Assembly (NCBI GenBank): GCA_026387485.1
Contig: JAPLLQ010000108.1
Span: 1 to 15,723, forward strand
Direction of reading: 5' to 3'
Origin: Candidatus Omnitrophota bacterium
GTDB taxonomy: Bacteria > Omnitrophota > Gorgyraeia > Gygaellales > Profunditerraquicolaceae
DNA: 15,723 bases
The translations under genes and the position numbers were made by a program. Shown here in pieces: positions 1 through 6,951 of the stretch (positions within the stretch are counted from its first letter, which is position 1; every line of letters begins with the position of its first letter). The notes below the pieces were generated by a model, which saw only the letters and a program-made list of their open reading frames with translations, did not search any database and had not been told where the DNA came from.

Positions 1-1
1 A

Positions 2-481
2 AAACTCATTTCCGCTACATGTGATTCGGGTGCAAAAATACTTAACCTAACAAAGTTTGATGATGTGGTGTTGCGCAGTAATAGAGTGGAAGGGGCGGTA
101 ATTAACTGGTCACCGGTTTCAGCCCTGCCGCGGCAGATTACCTGCGTTGACCCGATCGCTTTGGAATCAAAGGTTGTAATCGATGCTACCGGCCACGATG
201 CCTGGGTAGCAAAGAGCCTTGAAAAGAGAGGATTGTTAAAATTACTAACTTACGGTCCTATGGATGTTGCTATTTCAGAGGACCTTGTGGTAGAGAAAAC
301 CGGGGAAATTTATCCTGGTCTCTATGCAATAGGAATGGCAGTATCTACAGTTTTTGGCATACCGCGTATGGGTCCTACCTTTGCTGGGATGCTTTTTTCA
401 GGAAGGAAGGCTGCCCAGCAAATAATTGAGAGACTAACTCCTGTTGAAGATTGTTCTCGCAAAGAAGCTGTAACTATTTAA
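2..481 (+). CDS. thi4: Thi4-family thiamine thiazole synthase, C-terminal part (5' truncated by window)
   Basis: The reading frame is open from the left edge to the TAA at 479-481, so the N-terminal NAD-binding part is missing. Thi4 makes the thiazole half of thiamine from NAD, glycine and a sulfur source. Family motifs visible are ATGHD (183-197), a YPGLYAIGM stretch and the RMGPTFAGM motif near the C-terminus, followed by SGRKAAQQI. The residue just before the conserved V/M-D-P is a cysteine (TGC at 143-145). This position aligns with the sulfur-donating Cys205 of yeast THI4, whereas sulfide-using archaeal enzymes have His there. The assignment rests on motif recall. A GTG at 65 is an internal codon, not the start, because the frame continues upstream with family-like residues. 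The gene is followed by an inverted repeat and then a promoter, so it ends its own transcription unit. Confidence 0.88.
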   Translation, partial: KLISATCDSGAKILNLTKFDDVVLRSNRVEGAVINWSPVSALPRQITCVDPIALESKVVIDATGHDAWVAKSLEKRGLLKLLTYGPMDVAISEDLVVEKTGEIYPGLYAIGMAVSTVFGIPRMGPTFAGMLFSGRKAAQQIIERLTPVEDCSRKEAVTI

Positions 482-501
482 AAATCTGTAGCACCTAACG
501 T

Positions 502-554
502 AACTACAAAGTGTCTCCGGATACCTTAAAAATCGACGGAGGCACTTTGTAGTT
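502..554. repeat. 18-bp inverted repeat downstream of thi4 (terminator or REP-like unit)
   Basis: Arms at 502-519 and 537-554 pair over 18 bp with a single G.U-type mismatch; the core is ACTACAAAGTGTCTCCG facing CGGAGGCACTTTGTAGT, with a 17-nt loop. It lies 20 bp after the thi4 stop. Only three T residues follow the right arm, so it is a poor classical intrinsic terminator. It may stop transcription from either side or be a dispersed palindromic element. Confidence 0.6.
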
Positions 555-595
555 TCATAAATCCTCCAAAGGCAGCAAAATTTTTTTAAAAAAAT

Positions 596-613
596 ACTTG
601 ACAAATTGCAAGT
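596..613. promoter_or_regulatory. Candidate Rrf2-family operator overlapping the -35
   Basis: The dyad ACTTG-N8-CAAGT lies across the -35 hexamer of the promoter for the Rrf2 gene that starts at 663. Rrf2 regulators commonly repress their own promoters from dyads near -35/-10, so this is a plausible autoregulatory site. Arms of five bases can occur by chance, and the site does not match a consensus I can recall exactly. Confidence 0.3.
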
Positions 614-625
614 TTAATGTATACT
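598..625 (+). promoter_or_regulatory. Sigma-70-type promoter of the sulfur operon
   Basis: TTGACA at 598-603 and TATACT at 620-625 are separated by 16 nt. Transcription would start near 632, about 30 nt before the Rrf2 start codon. It is the only strong promoter seen before the run of closely spaced genes reaching 6946. Confidence 0.75.
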
Positions 626-662
626 CTACTATGTTAATAGAGATTATAGAGAAAAGGGATAT

Positions 663-1106
663 ATGCGTATTACTTATCGTACGGATTACGCCTTAAAAAC
701 AATTCTAGAGCTCGGCCTTCACTTTGGCCAAGATTCCGCTCCTACTATTCATGAAATTGCCGAACGGCTGGATATACCGGAGAAATTTTTAGAGCAGATT
801 CTCCTTGATTTAAAAAGGGGCGGATTTGTCGAGAGCCGGCGGGGTAAGATCGGCGGCTATTTTTTAAGCCAAAAGCCAAGAGAAATTACCCTTGGCAAAG
901 TAATCCGTTTTATCGAGGGGCCGATTGAGCCAGTTGCCTGCGTAGGCCATAATTATAAAGGTTGTCAAGATATCAGAAGTTGTGTATTTAGGAATATATG
1001 GCAACGGGTAGCAGAATCAACCGCTAAGATTATCGATGGTATCACTTTTGAAGATTTAGTTAAACAAGTAAAAGGAAAAGAAGCAGTATCTAGTTATTCA
1101 ATATGA
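663..1106 (+). CDS. Rrf2-family transcriptional regulator (IscR/CymR-like)
   Basis: The 147-residue product has the Rrf2 layout: an N-terminal winged helix beginning MRITYRTDYALKTILEL, a recognition-helix region around residues 38-52 (IPEKFLEQILLDL), the wing GGFVESRRGKIGGYFL (53-68), then a dimerisation helix. Cysteines 93, 101 and 107 (C-X7-C-X5-C) sit where IscR and NsrR bind an Fe-S cluster, so redox or Fe-S sensing is plausible. The start ATG has AAAAGGGA a few bases upstream. The stop overlaps the cysK start as ATGA (1103-1106), indicating translational coupling. In Firmicutes the Rrf2 protein CymR acts with CysK as co-repressor of cysteine genes; the direct cysK linkage makes a similar role possible here. 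CymR lacks the cluster cysteines, so an IscR-like sensor is equally likely. Confidence 0.9.
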   Translation: MRITYRTDYALKTILELGLHFGQDSAPTIHEIAERLDIPEKFLEQILLDLKRGGFVESRRGKIGGYFLSQKPREITLGKVIRFIEGPIEPVACVGHNYKGCQDIRSCVFRNIWQRVAESTAKIIDGITFEDLVKQVKGKEAVSSYSI

Positions 1107-2026
1107 AAATAGCCAAAGACATTACTAAGCTTATTGGTAATACACCTTTAGTTAAATTAAACCGGTTAACTAAAGGTTCATTCGCTACGGTAGCGGCGAA
1201 GTTGGAATCTTTCAATCCCTGCTCTTCAATTAAGGATAGGATTGGTTTGAGTATGATTGAAGAGGCGGAAAAAGAGGGAAGGATTGATAAAGATACGGTT
1301 ATTATCGAGCCAACTTCCGGTAACACCGGGATTGCTTTAGCTTGTGTTTGCGCAGTTAAGGGTTATAAGCTGATTTTGACTATGCCTGAGACAATGAGCC
1401 TGGAACGCAGGCAATTATTGAGTGCTTTTGGCGCTGAAATAATTCTTACCCCCGGCCCCGAAGGAATGACTGGTGCGGTAAAACGGGCTGAGGAGTTAGC
1501 TAGAAAGAATAAGCAGTATTTTATGCCACAGCAGTTTAAAAATCCGGCTAATCCGGATATCCATCGCCGCACCACCGCAAAAGAAATCTGGGAAGATACA
1601 GATGGGAAAATTGATATTTTAGTTGCAGGCGTAGGAACCGGTGGTACAATTACAGGTGTAGCTGAAGCGCTGAAGAAAAAGAAGCCTTCCTTAGAGGTTA
1701 TTGCGGTTGAACCGAAGGATTCAGCGGTACTCTCTGGAGGCAAGCCGGGTGCGCATAAAATTCAGGGAATCGGCGCAGGGTTTATTCCGGAAGTCCTAAA
1801 TAAAAAAATTATTGATCAAATAATTCAGGTGACAAATGAGGACGCGTTTGAAACTACAAGGAGGCTAGCTAAAGAAGAAGGTATTTTAGCTGGGATTTCT
1901 TCTGGTGCGGCGGTCTTCGCTGCTTTAGAAATTGCCCGTAGAGAGGAAAATAAAGGCAAACTCATCGTAACTATATTGCCGGATACTGGCGAGCGCTATT
2001 TAAGCACCGAATTATTCGCCAAATAA
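1103..2026 (+). CDS. cysK: Cysteine synthase (O-acetylserine sulfhydrylase)
   Basis: This PLP enzyme condenses O-acetylserine with sulfide to give cysteine. The 307-residue length is normal for CysK. Visible motifs are LIGNTPLVKLNRL (10-22), NPCSSIKDRIG with the PLP lysine at K44, the substrate loop PTSGNTG (70-76), the phosphate-binding GVGTGGT (176-182), KIQGIGAGFIPE (219-230), GISSGAA (264-270) and the C-terminal PDTGERYLST (293-302). There is no C-terminal CBS domain, which argues against cystathionine beta-synthase. It is coupled to the Rrf2 gene by a 4-nt overlap, and 14 nt separate it from the next gene, so it is second in the operon. O-phosphoserine use cannot be excluded from motifs alone. 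Confidence 0.95.
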   Translation: MKIAKDITKLIGNTPLVKLNRLTKGSFATVAAKLESFNPCSSIKDRIGLSMIEEAEKEGRIDKDTVIIEPTSGNTGIALACVCAVKGYKLILTMPETMSLERRQLLSAFGAEIILTPGPEGMTGAVKRAEELARKNKQYFMPQQFKNPANPDIHRRTTAKEIWEDTDGKIDILVAGVGTGGTITGVAEALKKKKPSLEVIAVEPKDSAVLSGGKPGAHKIQGIGAGFIPEVLNKKIIDQIIQVTNEDAFETTRRLAKEEGILAGISSGAAVFAALEIARREENKGKLIVTILPDTGERYLSTELFAK

Positions 2027-2040
2027 GCAAAGGAGAGATT

Positions 2041-2262
2041 ATGAAAGAGAGAGTAGAGAAGGCATTAGAAAAGGTCCGGCCCATGCTTGCGGCTGACGGC
2101 GGAAATGTGGAGTTAGTAGAGGTTACCGCTGATGGCGTAGTGAAATTAAAGCTTACCGGAAGCTGCGGCTGCTGCCCGATGTCTCAAATGACCCTTAAGA
2201 CGGGGATTGAGAGAATTTTAAAACAAGAGGTGCCAGAGGTAAAAGAGGTTATCGCAATATAA
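2041..2262 (+). CDS. NifU C-terminal-domain protein (Nfu-type Fe-S scaffold)
   Basis: The 73-residue product is a stand-alone NifU C-terminal domain. It starts with ERVEKALEKVRPMLAADGGNVELV, typical of the family, and carries SCGCCPMSQMTLKTGIE, in which C42 and C45 form the cluster-binding C-X2-C. Such small Nfu proteins carry or transfer [4Fe-4S] clusters to apoproteins in the cytoplasm. An AAGGAGAG ribosome-binding site at 2030-2037 fixes the start. Its placement just upstream of an enzyme whose partner is a 2x[4Fe-4S] ferredoxin, and in the same operon as a cysteine desulfurase, suits a role in maturing those clusters. An extra cysteine (C44) lies between the ligand pair. Confidence 0.93.
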   Translation: MKERVEKALEKVRPMLAADGGNVELVEVTADGVVKLKLTGSCGCCPMSQMTLKTGIERILKQEVPEVKEVIAI

Positions 2263-2285
2263 AATAAAAAGAGGTAAGGGGCAAA

Positions 2286-3500
2286 ATGAGAACGATCAAT
2301 GAAATAAATGAAAAAATAAAAAATGGGCAAGTTGTCGTCCTTACTGCCGAAGAAGTTATTGAGTTGGTTGAGAAGAAAGGGATAAAAAAAGCAGCCCAGG
2401 AAGTGGATGTGGTTACTACCGGGACCTTTGGCCCGATGTGTTCTTCAGGGGCTTATTTTAATATCGGCCACTCAAAGCCGCGGATAAAAATCGGCGGCGG
2501 TACCTGCACACTTAATGACGTCCCCTGTTATACCGGATTTGCCGCAGTGGATATTTATTTAGGCGCAACTGCTATTCCTGATGATGACCCCCGGAATAAA
2601 ATATATCCTGGAGAATTTAAATACGGCGGGGCTCATGTAATCCAGGAGATTGTGGCAGGAAGCGATGTGCGGCTTGAGGCTGTTGCTTATGGGACAGATT
2701 GCTATCCGCGCAAGAAATTAGAGACCCTGATTAATATTAAAGACTTAAATGAGGCGGTGTTATTTAATATCCGCAATGCCTATCAGAATTATAATGTTGC
2801 GGTGAATCTCTCGGATAAGCCGATTTATACCTATCTAGGGATGCTTAAGCCGAATCTCGGCAATGCTAATTATTGTTCAGCAGGGCAACTATCGCCGTTA
2901 TTAAAAGACCCCTATTATAAAACAATCGGTATCGGAACCAAGATATTTTTAGGGGGTGGTATCGGTTATGTTGCCTGGCAGGGTACGCAGCACAATCCTT
3001 CCATACCGCGCAAAGAAAACGGGATCCCCAAAGTCCCCGGAGGCACTCTTGCGGTTATCGGTGATCTAAAACAGATGAAGCCGGAGTGGTTGGTAGGGAC
3101 AAGTATGCTTGGTTATGGAGTGACCCTTGTAGTGGGAATAGGCGTACCTATACCTGTTTTGAATGAGGAAGTGATTCAATATGCCGCAGCTAAGGATAAA
3201 GATATATGCGCTCCTGTCGTAGACTATAGCTCGAATTACCCCCAGATTATCCCGGGTTCTCTGGGCGAAGTAAATTATGAACAATTAAAGTCCGGAAAAA
3301 TCATTATTCAGGGTAAAGAGGTCCCCACAGGAAACCTTTCAAGTTATTCCAGAGCCCGCTTAATCGCTGAGGAATTAAAATCCTGGATTAAGAAAGGCGA
3401 TTTTACCCTGACTGAACCAGTGGCAAAGCTTCCCCAAGCTGAATCCGGTTATGGTTTTAAGTTATTAAAGGAAAGGTCAATAATCACAAAAGAGGTGTAA
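2286..3500 (+). CDS. Homocysteine biosynthesis protein, COG1900/DUF39 (HcyBio) family
   Basis: The 404-residue protein begins with RTINEINEKIKNGQVVVLTAEE and contains GTFGPMCSSGAYFNIG, GGTCTLNDVPCYTGFAAVDIYLGA and EAVAYGTDCYPRK blocks that I recognise as the DUF39/COG1900 family. In methanogens and several strict anaerobes, members work with a NIL-domain ferredoxin to make homocysteine from aspartate semialdehyde and a sulfide-level sulfur donor, bypassing activated homoserine. Cysteines at 52, 74, 81 and 139 are candidates for persulfide or catalytic roles; C52 and C139 sit in the most family-like blocks. The ferredoxin partner is the next gene, 4 nt away, matching the known pair order. A purine-rich ribosome-binding site (AGAGGTAAGGGG) precedes the ATG. 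Confidence 0.9.
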   Translation: MRTINEINEKIKNGQVVVLTAEEVIELVEKKGIKKAAQEVDVVTTGTFGPMCSSGAYFNIGHSKPRIKIGGGTCTLNDVPCYTGFAAVDIYLGATAIPDDDPRNKIYPGEFKYGGAHVIQEIVAGSDVRLEAVAYGTDCYPRKKLETLINIKDLNEAVLFNIRNAYQNYNVAVNLSDKPIYTYLGMLKPNLGNANYCSAGQLSPLLKDPYYKTIGIGTKIFLGGGIGYVAWQGTQHNPSIPRKENGIPKVPGGTLAVIGDLKQMKPEWLVGTSMLGYGVTLVVGIGVPIPVLNEEVIQYAAAKDKDICAPVVDYSSNYPQIIPGSLGEVNYEQLKSGKIIIQGKEVPTGNLSSYSRARLIAEELKSWIKKGDFTLTEPVAKLPQAESGYGFKLLKERSIITKEV

Positions 3501-3504
3501 TAAA

Positions 3505-3912
3505 ATGGTTTCCCGAAGAATAGTTTTGCATTTTCCTCATCGTTTGGTTAATCAGCCGATTATCTATAAGCTGGTTAAGGAATATGATTTGCAATTTAAT
3601 ATTCTTAAAGCCTTTGTTACTCCCCAAGAAGAGGGGTTGATGGTTTTAGAATTAAGCGGGAAGAAAGAAAATTTTGCCAAGGGTATGGAGTATTTAGAAT
3701 CCTGCGGTGTGCGTATCCAGCCCTTAAGTCAGGATGTTGTGCGCAACGAAGACAAATGCACTAACTGCGGTGTATGCGTGCCGATCTGCCCGACTGAGGC
3801 CCTTGTAGTTGACCCTCAAACCCGCAAGGTGCTTTTCCATAATAAAAAGTGCATTGCCTGTGAGCTCTGCGTTAAGATTTGTCCTCCCCGCGCCATGGAA
3901 GTAAGTTTCTAA
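3505..3912 (+). CDS. NIL-domain 2x[4Fe-4S] ferredoxin, homocysteine-biosynthesis partner
   Basis: The 135-residue product has an N-terminal NIL domain (about 1-75, a ferredoxin-like fold also found in methionine ABC transporters) and a C-terminal bacterial ferredoxin. The ligands are clear: C85, C88, C91 and C95 (CTNCGVCVPICP), then C116, C119, C122 and C126 (CIACELCVKICP). With the preceding COG1900 protein it forms the two-gene module shown in methanogens to support homocysteine synthesis; the clusters probably deliver electrons or handle the sulfur intermediate. The ATG follows the upstream stop by 4 nt, with AAGAGGTG overlapping that stop as the likely ribosome-binding site. All eight ligands are intact. 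Confidence 0.92.
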   Translation: MVSRRIVLHFPHRLVNQPIIYKLVKEYDLQFNILKAFVTPQEEGLMVLELSGKKENFAKGMEYLESCGVRIQPLSQDVVRNEDKCTNCGVCVPICPTEALVVDPQTRKVLFHNKKCIACELCVKICPPRAMEVSF

Positions 3913-3914
3913 AT

Positions 3915-4721
3915 ATGCCTCTTGAAAAAAATTTTTCCCGGCTTAAGAAAATAATTTTAAGTTACGAGTCTTGCCTAATCGCTTTTTCCGGTGGAGTGGA
4001 TAGCTCTTTATTGCTGAAAGTCGTTTCACTCCTGTTGCCAAGGGACAAAATTTTAGCAGTAACTGCCAACTCGGAGACCTATCCTAAAAACGAATTAGTT
4101 CTAGCTAAGGATATCGCCAAACGCTTAGGGGTAAGGCATAAAGTAATCAAGACCCAAGAGTTAAAAGATCAAAGTTTTATTGCTAATACCATTGAACGCT
4201 GTTATTTTTGCAAAGCAGAACTTTTTTCGCGCTTAGGAGATATCGCTAGAAGCTTAAAATTAAATGTTGTTTTAGATGCCAGTAATGTTTCCGACAAAAA
4301 TGATTTTCGTCCGGGAGATAAAGCCAAGATAAAATTTGGCATTCGTTCTCCGCTTCTGGAAGCAGGTTTTAGTAAGGAAGATATCCGTAAGCTCAGTAAG
4401 AAATTAGGGTTAAGTACTTGGAATAAACCGGCTTTGGCTTGTTTAGCTTCAAGGATTCCCTATGGGACAAAAATCTCTCTTCCATTATTAGAGCGTATTG
4501 AAGAGGCAGAGGCATATTTAAAGAGGATAGGTTTTAATCAGGTACGTTTACGGCATTACAATAGTCTTTGCCGGATTGAAGTGCCCAAAGAAAAGATTCT
4601 AGCTTTGATAAGTAAATATCAGGAGGTAGTCGACAAATTGAAGAAGTTAGGTTATAATTATGTGACGGTTGACTTGGAAGGATACCGTACCGGAAGTTTA
4701 AATGAGGTAATAAGAAAATGA
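3915..4721 (+). CDS. larE: LarE-like ATP-dependent sulfurtransferase (PP-loop)
   Basis: I place the start at ATG 3915, directly after the ferredoxin stop, giving 268 residues; a TTG at 3879 would extend the frame but overlaps the ferredoxin gene and adds non-family residues. The PP-loop SGGVDSS (25-31) binds ATP. IERCYFCKAELF carries C96 and C99, and KPALACLASRIPYG carries C176, which coincides with the sacrificial Cys176 of Lactobacillus plantarum LarE. LarE activates a pyridinium dinucleotide carboxylate and transfers sulfur into it to build the nickel-pincer cofactor. No larA, larB or larC is seen, and the gene lies between homocysteine and cysteine-desulfurase genes. A different sulfur acceptor, or lar genes elsewhere, are both possible. 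Another cysteine, C219, lies in the C-terminal part. Confidence 0.85.
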   Translation: MPLEKNFSRLKKIILSYESCLIAFSGGVDSSLLLKVVSLLLPRDKILAVTANSETYPKNELVLAKDIAKRLGVRHKVIKTQELKDQSFIANTIERCYFCKAELFSRLGDIARSLKLNVVLDASNVSDKNDFRPGDKAKIKFGIRSPLLEAGFSKEDIRKLSKKLGLSTWNKPALACLASRIPYGTKISLPLLERIEEAEAYLKRIGFNQVRLRHYNSLCRIEVPKEKILALISKYQEVVDKLKKLGYNYVTVDLEGYRTGSLNEVIRK

Positions 4722-4828
4722 ACCCATTCGATGATTCGGCTGCGCTCACCATCGACACTGAGTAAAGTCGAAGTGTCGACTTTCGCTCAGGGTTCATCCT
4801 GAGTGACTGAAAGGAATCGAAGGATGAA
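4718..4828. repeat. REP-like palindromic element filling the larE-desulfurase gap
   Basis: Three nested or adjacent dyads are visible. ATGAACCC (4718-4725) pairs with GGGTTCAT (4790-4797). CTGAG-t-AAAGTCGA (4758-4771) pairs with TCGACTTT-cg-CTCAG (4776-4790) around an AGTG loop. TTCATCCT (4793-4800) pairs with AGGATGAA (4821-4828). A CTCAGG/CCTGAG hairpin (4786-4803) is an alternative fold. The left end contains the larE TGA (4719-4721); the right end contains AAGGA (4811-4815) and the ATG (4824) of the next gene. The CTGAG/AAGTCGA/GGATGA wording resembles REP elements scattered in many bacterial genomes; that is recall, not a search. Confidence 0.7.
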
Positions 4829-5987
4829 AAAAATATACTTAGATTATGCCGCGACCACGCCTTGCGACCCTGAGGTTTTTAAGGCAATGGAGCCTTATTT
4901 TTATGAGAAATTCGGGAATGCCTCCAGTCTCCATTCTTATGGACAGGAAGCCAAGAAAGCAATTGAGGATTCAAGAGAAACATTAGCTCAATGCTTGGGT
5001 GCTAAACCGGAAGAGATTGTTTTCACTTCCGGTGGCACAGAATCGGATAATTTCGCCCTTAATGGAGTAGCCTATGCTTTAGAGAAAAAAGGAAACCATA
5101 TTATTACTACGGCTATTGAGCATCACGCCATAACTGAGCCGGCTAAGTTCCTAGAGAAAAAAGGGTTTAAGGTTACTTTTGTAGGAGTGGACAAGTTTGG
5201 GTTGGTTTCTCCTGAAGATATCAAAAATGCGATTACAGATAAAACCATCCTTATTTCAGTAATGCAGGCCAATAATGAGATCGGCACCATCCAGCCAATC
5301 GCTGAAATTGGTAAGATCGCTAAAGAAAAGGGAATCTCCTTCCATACAGATGGTGTACAGACCGTAGGGCATATTCCGATTAACGTAAATGAACTTAATG
5401 TTGACCTTTTGTCGCTCTCGGCGCACAAATTTTACGGGCCAAAAGGCGTAGGCGCTTTGTATATCAGGAAAGGAACGCGTATAGAAACATTTTTACGCGG
5501 CGGAGACCAAGAGAAAGGCAAGCGGGCTTCAACTCACAATACTTCCGGGATAGTCGGATTAGCTAAAGCAATCGAGCTTTGCAATAAGAAGATGGATAGT
5601 GAGATTAAATTCCAGGGCGCTTTACGCGATAGATTGATTAAAGAGATCCCTGAAAAGATTCCCGAAGTCAGGCTTAATGGACATCCTACTAAAAGGCTGC
5701 CTAATAATGTAAACTTCTCTATAAAATACATTGAGGGAGAATCTATTTTGCTTAGTCTGGACTTGTTGGGGATTGCCTGTTCTACTGGCTCAGCCTGTAC
5801 TTCAAGCTCCTTAGAGCCATCGCATGTGCTTTTAGCCATCGGCCTTAATCATGAAACTGCCCATGGCTCATTAAGAATATCATTGGGCAGATGGACCAAG
5901 GAATCCGATATTGATTATTTTTTAGAACACCTTCCTAAAGTTGTTGAAAAATTACGCGCGATCTCCCCTCTTTACGAAAAGAAATAA
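4824..5987 (+). CDS. Cysteine desulfurase, IscS/NifS class
   Basis: From ATG 4824 the product is 387 residues and begins MKKIYLDYAATTPCDPEV, the standard start of IscS/NifS proteins; a GTG at 4803 would add seven odd residues encoded by the repeat. This PLP enzyme removes sulfur from cysteine as an enzyme persulfide. Motifs seen are FTSGGTESDN (67-76), IEHHA (98-102), the PLP lysine in SLSAHKFYGPKG (K202) and the catalytic loop ACSTGSACTSSS with C325 (class I, long loop). Likely acceptors in the operon are the Nfu scaffold and the LarE-like protein. AAGGA at 4811-4815 serves as ribosome-binding site and lies in the REP-like element. The birA start is 2 nt after the stop. Confidence 0.95.
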   Translation: MKKIYLDYAATTPCDPEVFKAMEPYFYEKFGNASSLHSYGQEAKKAIEDSRETLAQCLGAKPEEIVFTSGGTESDNFALNGVAYALEKKGNHIITTAIEHHAITEPAKFLEKKGFKVTFVGVDKFGLVSPEDIKNAITDKTILISVMQANNEIGTIQPIAEIGKIAKEKGISFHTDGVQTVGHIPINVNELNVDLLSLSAHKFYGPKGVGALYIRKGTRIETFLRGGDQEKGKRASTHNTSGIVGLAKAIELCNKKMDSEIKFQGALRDRLIKEIPEKIPEVRLNGHPTKRLPNNVNFSIKYIEGESILLSLDLLGIACSTGSACTSSSLEPSHVLLAIGLNHETAHGSLRISLGRWTKESDIDYFLEHLPKVVEKLRAISPLYEKK

Positions 5988-5989
5988 TT

Positions 5990-6946
5990 ATGGAAGAAAA
6001 AATAATCGGGCTATTAAAGAGAGCCCAAGGTTATCTTTCCGGCGAGGAAATTAGCGATTCTTTAAAGATAAGCCGGCAGGGCCTATGGAAACATATCCAG
6101 TCATTAAAGGAGTTCGGTTATGATATTGCCGCAGTTCCCCATTTAGGTTACCGTTTGATTTCTTCTCCAGACAGGCTTTTTGATTTTGAAGTAACGCTCG
6201 GGCTGCATACCAAGATTTTAGGCCGAAAAATACTTTATTTCGATAGCTTAAGTTCAACTATGGATACAGCTATGCAGCTTGGCTTAAAAGGCGTAAGTGA
6301 AGGTACGCTTGTATTGGCGGAAACTCAAACTAAAGGCAGAGGGAGGTTAGGCAGAATCTGGGTTTCTCCCAAATATAAGGGGATATATTTATCCCTGATT
6401 TTAAGGCCTAAGCTCTCGCCGAATCAGGCCCCAATATTAACGCTTTTGACTGCGGCAAGTATCTGTGAGGCAATAAAAGAGGTAACCGGAATAGCCCCCC
6501 AGATAAAATGGCCGAATGATATTTTGGTACACCATAGAAAAGTAGGTGGGATACTTACTGAGCTTAATGCGGAAACCGATGAAGTTAATTTTATAGTTAT
6601 CGGCTTGGGCTTAAATGTGAATAATGAAAAAAAATCTTTGGTTAGCGGCGCCACTTCTTTAAAGGAGCAAAAAAAAGAAAATATCAACCGGTTAACTTTG
6701 TTGCAGGAGATTCTGCTCCGGTTAGAAAAGAATTATTTAACTTTAGAGAAAAAAGGAAGCCGGCCGATTATTGATAAATGGCGAGAGTATAATATTACCC
6801 TTGGCCAAAGGGTCAAGATCTATTCTCAGCGGGAACATATTGAAGGCGAGGCAGTGGATATTGATATCGATGGCGCTCTTCTGGTTAGGCGGGACACAGG
6901 TTTAACGCAAAAGGTAATCTCTGGTGATGTTGTCCACTGCCGATAG
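5990..6946 (+). CDS. birA: Bifunctional biotin-protein ligase / biotin operon repressor
   Basis: The 318-residue protein has an N-terminal winged helix (about 1-60; GYLSGEEISDSLKISRQGLW and the wing GYDIAAVPHLGYRL), a biotin ligase core with GRGRLGRIW (116-124), the KWPNDIL motif (173-179) and VGGILTEL, and a C-terminal SH3-like cap (about 270-318). It forms biotinyl-AMP and attaches biotin to carboxyl carriers; the DNA-binding domain means it can also repress genes when charged. The start is ATG 5990, 2 nt after the desulfurase stop, with little ribosome-binding sequence, so it is probably translated by coupling. A dyad resembling the BirA operator lies just beyond its stop, in the promoter of the TonB receptor. 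Nothing appears truncated. Confidence 0.95.
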   Translation: MEEKIIGLLKRAQGYLSGEEISDSLKISRQGLWKHIQSLKEFGYDIAAVPHLGYRLISSPDRLFDFEVTLGLHTKILGRKILYFDSLSSTMDTAMQLGLKGVSEGTLVLAETQTKGRGRLGRIWVSPKYKGIYLSLILRPKLSPNQAPILTLLTAASICEAIKEVTGIAPQIKWPNDILVHHRKVGGILTELNAETDEVNFIVIGLGLNVNNEKKSLVSGATSLKEQKKENINRLTLLQEILLRLEKNYLTLEKKGSRPIIDKWREYNITLGQRVKIYSQREHIEGEAVDIDIDGALLVRRDTGLTQKVISGDVVHCR

Positions 6947-6951
6947 CTTAA

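Noticed and set aside
3879..3914. TTG start extending the LarE-like protein by 12 residues
   Set aside because: The extension overlaps the ferredoxin C-terminal codons, and the ATG at 3915 gives the expected N-terminus and the Cys176 numbering of LarE.
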